Made by a program: the position numbers and the translations under genes. The notes under the pieces were generated by a model. It ran no database searches. It had not been told where the DNA came from and was given only the letters and a program-made list of their open reading frames with translations. From NCBI GenBank assembly GCA_947452325.1, contig CANGCZ010000034.1:1-11585 (forward strand): a stretch of DNA of 11,585 bases, in the 5' to 3' direction. Positions 1 through 5,931 of the stretch are shown piece by piece. Positions within the stretch are counted from its first letter, which is position 1, and each line of letters starts with the position of its first letter. The stretch is from Comamonadaceae bacterium (GTDB lineage Bacteria; Pseudomonadota; Gammaproteobacteria; Burkholderiales; Burkholderiaceae_C).

Positions 1-345
1 ACCGCCGTACAAGGCCGAGCTGGCGACGATGTGCGAGCCCGCGCCCATGAGCGTGGCCACGCTCAGGTGCAAGGCCGCCTGGCCGCTGGCCGTGGCGATA
101 GCGCCTATGCCGCCTTCTAAAGCGGCGATGCGTTGCTCGAACACGGCGGTGGTCGGGTTGCTGATGCGACTGTAGACGTGACCGGCTCGCTCGAGGTTGA
201 ACAGCGAAGCCGCCTGGTCAGAGGACTCGAACACAAAGGACGTGGTCAGGTGAATCGGGACAGCGCGCGCGCCGGTGGCAGGGTCGGGCTGGCTGCCGGC
301 GTGCAAGGCCAGCGTGTCGAAATGGGGATCGGCGTATCCGGGCAT
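1..345 (-). CDS. metY: O-acetylhomoserine/O-succinylhomoserine sulfhydrylase, N-terminal part (runs off left edge)
   Basis: This is the first 115 codons of a PLP-dependent Cys/Met metabolism (trans-sulfuration family) enzyme; the rest lies left of the window. The family makes homocysteine from an activated homoserine and sulfide, in the cytoplasm, for methionine synthesis. Reading leftward from ATG at 345 gives MPGYADPHFDTLALHAG, then a PDPATGARAVPIHLTTSFVF block (residues 20-39), YSRISNPT (58-65; the tyrosine and arginine normally reach the PLP phosphate of the partner subunit), ASGQAAL (86-92, phosphate loop) and ALYGG at the cut. These blocks fit the MetY (O-acetylhomoserine) branch better than MetB/MetC. 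MetZ-type O-succinylhomoserine sulfhydrylase remains possible because the PLP lysine and substrate region are missing. A TGAGG Shine-Dalgarno (351-355, minus strand) lies 5 nt before the start. It is divergent from the CBS-domain gene, with 114 bp between them. Confidence 0.9.
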   Translation of the reverse strand, partial: MPGYADPHFDTLALHAGSQPDPATGARAVPIHLTTSFVFESSDQAASLFNLERAGHVYSRISNPTTAVFEQRIAALEGGIGAIATASGQAALHLSVATLMGAGSHIVASSALYGG

Positions 346-349
346 GGAA

Positions 350-414
350 ACCTCAGGCTAGGGTGGAGGTGGTGATTGTGAAGGAAACCCAGACTCACAA
401 TAACCCAATCTGGG
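350..414 (-). promoter_or_regulatory. Candidate structured metY leader or operator: overlapping inverted repeats
   Basis: Two inverted repeats interlock. Arms 371-381 and 395-405 (GGTGATTGTGA / TCACAATAACC) pair over 10 of 11 bases. Arms 388-393 and 409-414 (CCCAGA / TCTGGG) pair perfectly. One arm of each lies in the loop of the other, which is the topology of an H-type pseudoknot in RNA. On the metY strand a further 5-bp pairing (370-366 with 354-350, ACCTC/GAGGT) would cover the metY Shine-Dalgarno. The pairings are seen directly. That they form in RNA, or instead bind a protein as DNA, is inference. It does not show the conserved bases I know for SAM-II, and the TGTGA/TCACA half-sites are 13 bp apart, not the 6 bp of CRP sites. 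Confidence 0.4.
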
Positions 415-415
415 C

Positions 416-421
416 TATATT
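416..421 (+). promoter_or_regulatory. Candidate -10 element for the CBS-domain gene
   Basis: TATATT matches the sigma-70 -10 consensus well and would start transcription near 428, giving a leader of about 30 nt before the Shine-Dalgarno AAGGGAG (447-453) and ATG at 460. No good -35 hexamer stands at the usual spacing; the nearest (TCACAA, 395-400) is only 15 bp away. The dyad at 371-405 would be centred about 40 bp upstream of the start point, where an activator that replaces a poor -35 often binds. This is a motif-only call. Confidence 0.35.
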
Positions 422-459
422 GAATCCAACACTCTGCACATGAGCCAAGGGAGACAAGC

Positions 460-915
460 ATGAAAGTCAGCGACATACTGCGCAGCAAGGGCAACACGCT
501 CTACACCATCGCGCCATTAACGCCTTTGGCCGAGGCCGTGAAAATGATGGCCGAGCACGACTTGGGTTCTATTCTGGTCATGGACCACGGCGATCTGGTC
601 GGCATATTGACGTTTCGCGAAGTGATACTGGCGCTCAACAATAACGGTGGTGCTTTGGGCAACACCACCGTGCGCGGCGCGATGGACGACCATCCGCTCA
701 CTTGCTCCCCCGACACCGAACTCGACGAAGTACGCCGCATGATGCTCGAGCGCCATGCACGTTACCTGCCGGTCATGAGCAACCGCCAGTTGATGGGCGT
801 GGTCAGTTTTTACGATGTGGCCAAAGCGGTGGTCGACAGCCAGAACTTCGAGAACAAAATGCTCAAGGCTTACATACGCGATTGGCCCGAAGAGCAGGGC
901 AGTAAGGCAGATTAA
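460..915 (+). CDS. Stand-alone two-CBS-domain protein
   Basis: A 151-residue protein made of a tandem CBS pair (Bateman module) and nothing else. CBS1 covers about residues 5-60 (VSDIL start, ending in DLVGILTFREVILAL), and CBS2 about 72-127 (AMDDHPLTCSPDTELDEV, then ARYLPVMSNRQLMGVVSFYD). The phrases GILTFREV and GVVSFYDV are the typical closing strands and helices. A short acidic tail follows. Such modules bind adenosyl ligands (AMP, ATP, SAM, NAD) and usually regulate a partner; no catalytic domain is attached, so the partner cannot be read from sequence. The start is fixed by AAGGGAG 6 nt upstream. It diverges from metY and precedes aroC by 84 bp. A link to methionine/SAM sensing is only a guess from the neighbour. 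The family call is firm and the function unknown. Confidence 0.88.
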   Translation: MKVSDILRSKGNTLYTIAPLTPLAEAVKMMAEHDLGSILVMDHGDLVGILTFREVILALNNNGGALGNTTVRGAMDDHPLTCSPDTELDEVRRMMLERHARYLPVMSNRQLMGVVSFYDVAKAVVDSQNFENKMLKAYIRDWPEEQGSKAD

Positions 916-964
916 ATCTTTTTGCGTATCATTTTTAACCGACGCCTTGATTTTGCCGACCTCA

Positions 965-992
965 TTGCTTGAGCTTACCCCTCATGGATAAT
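965..992 (+). promoter_or_regulatory. Candidate aroC promoter placing the start site at or next to the ATG
   Basis: TTGCTT (965-970) and GATAAT (987-992) are separated by 16 bp. The -10 box differs from TATAAT at one base; the -35 keeps only TTG. Transcription would begin about 7 nt after the -10, at 999-1000, the aroC start codon itself. No convincing Shine-Dalgarno precedes that codon (only GGAT about 10-14 nt upstream), which fits a leaderless or near-leaderless message. Motif-based inference only; aroC may instead be read from the CBS-gene promoter. Confidence 0.35.
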
Positions 993-999
993 CCTTCAG

Positions 1000-2100
1000 A
1001 TGAGCGGAAACACCTTAGGCACCTTATTCACAGTCACCAACTTCGGTGAATCCCACGGCCCGGCCATCGGCTGCGTCATCGACGGCTGTCCGCCAGGCAT
1101 GGCTTTGAGCGAGGCGGACATTCAGCACGACCTGGATCGCCGTCGCCCGGGCACCAGCCGCCACGTCACCCAGCGCCAGGAGCCGGATCAGGTGCAAATC
1201 CTGAGCGGTGTTTACCAAGGCGTGACCACCGGTTCGCCCATCGCCTTGTTGATACAAAACACCGACCAGCGCAGCCAGGACTACGGCGACATTTTGCAAA
1301 CCTTCCGCCCGGGTCACGCCGACTACACCTATTTGCAAAAGTTTGGCGTGCGCGACCCGCGCGGCGGCGGGCGTTCTTCTGCTCGCTTGACCGCGCCCAC
1401 AGTCGCTGCGGGTGCAGTCGCCAAAAAATGGTTGCTGGAAAAATTGGGTACCACCTTCAAAGGCTGCATGACCCAGCTTGGTGAACACGCCATCGGTTTT
1501 GAAGACTGGTCGCATGTGCCGCACAACCCGTTTTATGCGCCCATCGCAGATGTGTCGCATCTGGAAAGTTACATGGACAGTTTGCGCAAAGCCGGTGACT
1601 CCTGCGGCGCGCGCATTCGCGTGGTCGCGCAGCACATGCCAGTGGGTTTGGGCCAGCCGATTTACGACCGCTTGGACGCAGACATTGCATTTGCCATGAT
1701 GGGACTTAACGCGGTCAAAGGCGTGGAGATAGGCGCGGGTTTTGCCAGCGTGGCGCAGCGCGGCTCGACGCATAGCGACAGCCTCACACCTGAAGGCTTT
1801 GTCGGCAATAACGCTGGCGGCATATTGGGTGGCATCAGCACCGGCCAGGACTTGGAGGTGAGTATCGCCATCAAGCCGACCAGTTCCATCATGACGCCAC
1901 GCGACACCATCAACAGCGATGGTGTGGCGACCGAAGTGCAAACCAAGGGCCGCCACGATCCGTGTGTAGGTATACGCGCCACACCGATTGCCGAGGCCTT
2001 GCTGGCGCTGGTAGTCATGGACCACGCTTTGCGGCACCGTGCCCAATGTGGCGATGTGGTGATGCCGCTGTCGCCCATACCTGCACAGCGCGGCGGTTGA
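1000..2100 (+). CDS. aroC: Chorismate synthase
   Basis: A 366-residue enzyme that converts 5-enolpyruvylshikimate 3-phosphate to chorismate with reduced FMN, the last shared step to aromatic amino acids and folate. It has normal length for proteobacterial AroC. All three family signatures are present: FGESHGPAIGCVIDGCPP (15-32) with His19, FRPGHADYTY (102-111) with His106, the GGGRSSARLTAPTVAAGA block (122-139), and GRHDPCVGIRATPIAEA (317-333) near the C-terminus. His19 and His106 match the two conserved catalytic histidines. The N-terminus MSGNTLGTLFTVTNFGESHG is how family members normally start, so ATG at 1000 is favoured although its Shine-Dalgarno is poor; an ATG at 984 is out of frame. 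The MFS transporter gene starts 4 bp after the stop, so the two probably share a message. The antisense strand has a long open frame with no family features. Confidence 0.97.
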   Translation: MSGNTLGTLFTVTNFGESHGPAIGCVIDGCPPGMALSEADIQHDLDRRRPGTSRHVTQRQEPDQVQILSGVYQGVTTGSPIALLIQNTDQRSQDYGDILQTFRPGHADYTYLQKFGVRDPRGGGRSSARLTAPTVAAGAVAKKWLLEKLGTTFKGCMTQLGEHAIGFEDWSHVPHNPFYAPIADVSHLESYMDSLRKAGDSCGARIRVVAQHMPVGLGQPIYDRLDADIAFAMMGLNAVKGVEIGAGFASVAQRGSTHSDSLTPEGFVGNNAGGILGGISTGQDLEVSIAIKPTSSIMTPRDTINSDGVATEVQTKGRHDPCVGIRATPIAEALLALVVMDHALRHRAQCGDVVMPLSPIPAQRGG

Positions 2101-2104
2101 GCGC

Positions 2105-3313
2105 ATGAACACAGTGACAGCGCCGCGAGCCACGCGGCGTCAACTGGTGCCGTTCGCTGCTTTGTCGGCCAGTTATTTCGCGCACATAGGGTTCTTCAAC
2201 CCTTACTTGCCTTTGTGGCTCAAGCATTTGGGTTTGAGTTTATGGATGATCGGCTTGCTTACCTCCATGCAAGCTGTCACGCGCGTGTTTGCTCCTTATA
2301 TTTGGGGTTGGCTCAGTGACCGCAACGGCGCGCGCGTGCCCCTGATGCGCTGGTGCTCGGGCATGGCTTTGTTGAGCTCTTTAGGTTTGTTGTTTCATCC
2401 GTCGCCCTGGTGGTTGGCTGCGGTGTTGTTCGGCATGTTCATACACACCAGCGCCATGATGCCCATGAGCGAAGCCGCCATGGCGCACCTGGTCAGCCAT
2501 ATGGGCACGCTGGATGTACGCCGTTACGGGCGCATACGCTTGTGGGGCTCGGTCGGCTTTTTGGTGACCGTGTTTGTGTCTGGCGCATGGTTTGAAGCTC
2601 AAGGCATGTCCGGCTTTCCTTATTGGGCGGTATTGACCTTGCTGGCTGTGAATGTCAGCACCTGGTGTTTGCCGGATAAGCGCGAGTCAGTTGCGCATGT
2701 GCACGGGCAGGCCGGGTTCTGGCAAGTGCTCAGGCAAGCGCAAAGCCGCTGGTTTTTTGCCACCTTGTTTTTTCATGTGTTGTCGCATGTGTCCATCTAC
2801 ACCTTCTTCTCGCTGTACTTGGACGAACTCGGTTACGGCAAAGACATGATTGGTGTGCTGTGGGCGGTGTCCGTGATTGTGGAGATCATGGGCTTTTTCT
2901 CGCAAAGCAAATGGATGCATTTACTGAGCTTGCCGGCCTGGTTGTGTGTATGTACCGGTCTCATGGTGTTGCGCATGGGCATGACCGCGTTTTATGCGCC
3001 TGTGTTACCTGTGCTGCTGCTGGCGCAATGCCTGCATGTGTTCACGTTTGCGGTGCAACACACAGTCAGCATCGCCTGGTTGTCACAAAACTTTCCCGGG
3101 CGATTGCGCGGCAGAGGTCAGGCCTTGTATGCAGTGATCGGCTACGGTTTCACCGGTGTCATCGGTGCCTTGGGAGGCGCTGCGCTGAGCACACGTTTTG
3201 GTTTGCAACAAGTGTTTCTCATGGCCATGCCTGTGGCCTTGGCAGCGCTGGTTTGCGCTTTCAGATTGCGCACTGTTTCTGTGCTTGGCGCGGGTACAGA
3301 AGTAAATGAATAA
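2105..3313 (+). CDS. MFS transporter, PPP (HcaT-like) family
   Basis: A 402-residue polytopic inner-membrane protein with about 12 hydrophobic segments in two halves around a polar loop at residues 190-215. Features of the phenylpropionate-permease-like MFS branch are FNPYLPLWLKHLGLS (31-45), motif A-like WGWLSDRNGAR (67-77) between helices 2 and 3, MMPMSEAAMAHL (118-129), and YGRIRLWGSVGF (141-152), a block I associate with HcaT/PPP relatives. Length fits the family. It would move a small organic solute, probably with protons; the substrate cannot be read from sequence. Its start lies 4 bp behind the aroC stop with only a weak Shine-Dalgarno, suggesting translational coupling. That pairing, with a family that includes an aromatic-acid permease, makes an aromatic or shikimate-type substrate tempting but unproven. 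No convincing hairpin terminator follows it. Confidence 0.87.
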   Translation: MNTVTAPRATRRQLVPFAALSASYFAHIGFFNPYLPLWLKHLGLSLWMIGLLTSMQAVTRVFAPYIWGWLSDRNGARVPLMRWCSGMALLSSLGLLFHPSPWWLAAVLFGMFIHTSAMMPMSEAAMAHLVSHMGTLDVRRYGRIRLWGSVGFLVTVFVSGAWFEAQGMSGFPYWAVLTLLAVNVSTWCLPDKRESVAHVHGQAGFWQVLRQAQSRWFFATLFFHVLSHVSIYTFFSLYLDELGYGKDMIGVLWAVSVIVEIMGFFSQSKWMHLLSLPAWLCVCTGLMVLRMGMTAFYAPVLPVLLLAQCLHVFTFAVQHTVSIAWLSQNFPGRLRGRGQALYAVIGYGFTGVIGALGGAALSTRFGLQQVFLMAMPVALAALVCAFRLRTVSVLGAGTEVNE

Positions 3314-3337
3314 ATTTTCAAAATCATAAGTACTTGC

Positions 3338-3370
3338 TTGCCAGCCATCGTGAATATTTGTACATATTCA
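3338..3370 (+). promoter_or_regulatory. Candidate promoter and operator dyad of the two-component genes
   Basis: The 73-bp gap before the response regulator holds TTGCCA (3338-3343, one mismatch to TTGACA), a 17-bp spacer and TACATA (3361-3366, a weak -10). A perfect inverted repeat, TGAATAT (3351-3357) - 6 bp - ATATTCA (3364-3370), lies over that -10 region, 5 bp before the Shine-Dalgarno GGAGG (3376-3380). A dyad placed there could block RNA polymerase, for example through autorepression by the NarL-type regulator encoded next. The repeat is seen; promoter and binding are inferred. Confidence 0.4.
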
Positions 3371-3386
3371 TTCATGGAGGTTTCAG

Positions 3387-4028
3387 ATGCAAGCGAACCG
3401 TTTGTTAATCATCGAAGACCATCCCATTTTGGCGGATGCACTGCGCATACATGTGCAACAAATATTGCCCTTGATCGAATGTTTGCTGGCCCATGATTTG
3501 GCCACCGGCTTGCAAATGCTGGAGCAGCACGCGCCAATTGCAATGGTGGTGTTGGATTTGAATCTGCCGGACTCCAAGGGGCTGGACACCTTGAATGCAG
3601 TTTGCATGCAAAGGGCTGAGGGCCCGTTGATGGTGTTTTCATCCGATCATGACCCGTTGCTGCCGCAAGCCTGTTTGTCTAACCGTGTCGCTTATGTGCC
3701 CAAGTCGATAGAGTTGCCTCAACTCATGTCCAGTTTGCTGCAAACCTTGTCCAAAGGTGAAACCTCGCAAGCAGTTCAGGCATGCGCATCACAAGAAAAT
3801 GCCGGTGATGTGCAGATCGGCTTGTTAAGCAAGCAGCAGCGACTGGTGTTGTCTCATCTGGCGCACGGCAAAAGTTGTGCTGAAACCGCTGTGCAAATGC
3901 ACATCGGCGAATGCACCGTCCGCAGCCATATGCATGCCATTTACCAGCGACTGGGGGTGCTCAACAAATCACAGGCCTGTGCGCGCTATTGGGTCTGGGC
4001 AGGCCAGCATGGACGCTCGCAAGACTGA
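3387..4028 (+). CDS. NarL/LuxR-family two-component response regulator
   Basis: A 213-residue regulator with an N-terminal receiver domain (about 4-122) and a C-terminal LuxR-type helix-turn-helix (about 145-205). The receiver keeps the acidic pair Glu10-Asp11, the phosphoacceptor Asp57 in VVLDLNLPDSKG, Ser85 in MVFSSDHD and Lys106 in AYVPKS, so it should be phosphorylatable. The DNA-binding part reads LSKQQRLVLSHLAHGKS, then the recognition region GECTVRSHMHAIYQRLGVLN. A strong GGAGG sits 6 nt before ATG 3387. The kinase gene starts inside its last codons (20-bp overlap in another frame), so they form an operon and very likely a cognate pair with the regulator first. It is unusually rich in cysteine (seven). 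Target genes are unknown; autoregulation through the upstream dyad is possible. Confidence 0.93.
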   Translation: MQANRLLIIEDHPILADALRIHVQQILPLIECLLAHDLATGLQMLEQHAPIAMVVLDLNLPDSKGLDTLNAVCMQRAEGPLMVFSSDHDPLLPQACLSNRVAYVPKSIELPQLMSSLLQTLSKGETSQAVQACASQENAGDVQIGLLSKQQRLVLSHLAHGKSCAETAVQMHIGECTVRSHMHAIYQRLGVLNKSQACARYWVWAGQHGRSQD

Positions 4029-5931
4029 AGTGGCACCCCGGTGCCCAGGCCCCCGGTTGTTGGTTTGCATATGGGTGTGTTGCAGTGGCTTGTTGTTGTG
4101 GGTACCCAATGCTTATGCCCAGTCGTTGTGGCAAAACGCACGCATCGTGAGTGACCCGCAAGGCGAGTGGAGCGCCGCTCAAGCCTGGGAGCACAGCTTG
4201 TCGGACGATGCCACGCATTTGACCCACGCGCATGAAACAGTCAACGCCAAGGAAGCCCAAGTGGTCTGGGCTGCATGGAGCCTGCCAATTTCCATCACCC
4301 TGCAATTGCCGGTGTGGCTGGGTGTGCACTTGCCTGCCTGTGCGCACGCGCAATTGTGGTTGCGTTCAGACCAGGGTGACTGGAAGTTGCAAGCGCTTGA
4401 ACATGAACAAGGTCAGACGGCTTTATGGGGGGACGGGCATATGTTGCCAGTGTGGGCGTTGCCGCCAACCGGTGAAGGCCATACCGATGTGCTGCTGCGC
4501 ATTCCCAACACGGGCAGTATGCAGTTACCGGTGTGGCTGCACAAGCCGGAAAACTTCATGCGCATCCAATGGAAATACGCTTTGATGCATGGGGTGCTGC
4601 TGGCCTTGTTGATGGCTGTGATTGTGTATGCATTAAGCCTGCTGCGGTTTTTCGAAAAACAGGCCTTGCTGCTGTTCACAGGCATGTTGCTGATGCAATT
4701 TGCAGCCATGGCCTGGTTGAGTGGATTGGCACAGTTGCTGTTTCCGGGTCTGCCTTTGTCGCTCAAGCTGTACCTGGAGGAAATTGCTGTCTGGCTGTGG
4801 CTGGCTTTGGGCACATTGCACACCCGCCTGGTGATTTGTCATGACCACAAGCAAGCGCAACTCAATACATGGCTGGTGTACTGGGGTTTGGCTTGTTGTG
4901 TGGTCGGGCCCGCATGGTGCCTGACTTGGCCCACCCGTGCGCACGATATCGCCGCAGGAGTTTTATTGACCCATGTGCTGGTGTTGCTAGGCTGTTGTGT
5001 TTGGCATTTAAAGCAAAAAATCACATTCAAAAGTATTTTTCATTTCACCGTCTGGCTGATGTATGTCTTGGCCTTGGTTTTTTATATACGTTCAGACAAA
5101 GTGGATTTACATCCAGAGGACGCGCTATTGCTTTCCAATGGTTTGAGTGTGTTCGCCAGTCTGTTGATGGCCTGGACCAATTGCTGGCGCTTGATGGTTC
5201 AGCGTGAAAATTTCCAGCGCAAACTCAGCTTGGAAATTCAGCGTAACCACTGGTTTGCAGTGGCTCACCATGATTTATGGCAGCCCCTGCAGTCTGTGCA
5301 ACTGTATGCGCATGCCTTGGCACAGGCGCAGCCAGAGCAACAACCGAGCTTGCTCAGCGGTATACAGCTGGCAACCCGTTCAGTCGAGGATTTCATGCAA
5401 CAACTGCGCAGCTTGTCTGACCGGCAGCAAACCCAAGCACATTGGTTGTTGCAGCGGCAAGCAGTCACTGCGCATGCTTTGTTGTCGCCCCTGATTACCG
5501 AGTGTCTGCCGCTGGCACATTGCCACCATGTCAGCTTGAAGTACCGCAGCAACCGGTCTTTGCTGCGCGTGAATGTGGCCGCGGTACAGCGCATGTTGCG
5601 CAACCTTATCAACAATGCATTGACCTATACCCCGGCGGGCGGCCGGGTGTTGATCGGTTGTCGCATCAAGGGTGACAGGCTTTGGATTTTGTGTATTGAT
5701 AACGGTAAGGGAATGACGCCAGAACAGCTGGGGCTATGCACTCAAGCCTATACGCGCTTTGAAATGGAAAACACAAACAACGCTAACCAAGGGCTGGGCT
5801 TATACAGCGTCAAGAAAATGGCTGAACAAATGGAATTGCCTTTGGTCTTGCAAAGCGAAGCGGGAAAAGGCAGTGTGTTCGGTTTTGCTGTGCCTTTGGC
5901 ACATGCTTTATGGACGCAAGACCTTGTCTAG
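4009..5931 (+). CDS. 7TM-DISM membrane sensor histidine kinase
   Basis: A 640-residue inner-membrane kinase. In order: a signal peptide (about 1-37, hydrophobic LLVCIWVCCSGLLLW, likely cleavage after AYA); a periplasmic domain (about 40-185) resembling 7TMR-DISMED2, including LLRIPNTGSMQLPVWLHKPE; seven hydrophobic segments between about 187 and 393; a DHp helix pair with AHHDLWQPLQSVQLYAHAL, phosphoacceptor His421; and a complete HATPase with RNLINNALTYTP (N box, 531-542), DNGKGM (G1, 564-569) and GLGLYSV (G2, 595-601). There is no HAMP, PAS or attached receiver. DISM domains are thought to bind small molecules or carbohydrates; the ligand here is unknown. The open frame extends to 3877, but ATG 4009 puts a proper signal peptide at the N-terminus and only 20 bp of overlap with the regulator. 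Its TAG stop shares bases with the tolA stop on the other strand. Confidence 0.92.
   Translation: MDARKTEVAPRCPGPRLLVCIWVCCSGLLLWVPNAYAQSLWQNARIVSDPQGEWSAAQAWEHSLSDDATHLTHAHETVNAKEAQVVWAAWSLPISITLQLPVWLGVHLPACAHAQLWLRSDQGDWKLQALEHEQGQTALWGDGHMLPVWALPPTGEGHTDVLLRIPNTGSMQLPVWLHKPENFMRIQWKYALMHGVLLALLMAVIVYALSLLRFFEKQALLLFTGMLLMQFAAMAWLSGLAQLLFPGLPLSLKLYLEEIAVWLWLALGTLHTRLVICHDHKQAQLNTWLVYWGLACCVVGPAWCLTWPTRAHDIAAGVLLTHVLVLLGCCVWHLKQKITFKSIFHFTVWLMYVLALVFYIRSDKVDLHPEDALLLSNGLSVFASLLMAWTNCWRLMVQRENFQRKLSLEIQRNHWFAVAHHDLWQPLQSVQLYAHALAQAQPEQQPSLLSGIQLATRSVEDFMQQLRSLSDRQQTQAHWLLQRQAVTAHALLSPLITECLPLAHCHHVSLKYRSNRSLLRVNVAAVQRMLRNLINNALTYTPAGGRVLIGCRIKGDRLWILCIDNGKGMTPEQLGLCTQAYTRFEMENTNNANQGLGLYSVKKMAEQMELPLVLQSEAGKGSVFGFAVPLAHALWTQDLV

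Noticed and set aside
374..402. CRP site from TGTGA and TCACA half-sites
   Set aside because: The half-sites are 13 bp apart instead of 6, so they would not face a CRP dimer correctly.
350..414. Calling the metY leader a SAM-II riboswitch outright
   Set aside because: The pseudoknot topology is similar, but I do not see the conserved SAM-II core bases, so only a generic structured-leader call is supported.
909..923. Palindrome AGATTAAATCT followed by a T run after the CBS gene, as a terminator
   Set aside because: The stem is all-weak except one pair per side and would need a one-base loop, so a stable hairpin is unlikely.
1024..2133. Long open frame on the minus strand opposite aroC (369 codons)
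   Set aside because: It lies entirely antisense to a well-conserved aroC, its translation has no domain pattern, and its openness follows from the codon bias of aroC.
3877..4008. Upstream extension of the kinase open frame
   Set aside because: It overlaps the DNA-binding domain of the regulator, and starting there would bury the signal peptide; ATG 4009 gives a normal N-terminus.
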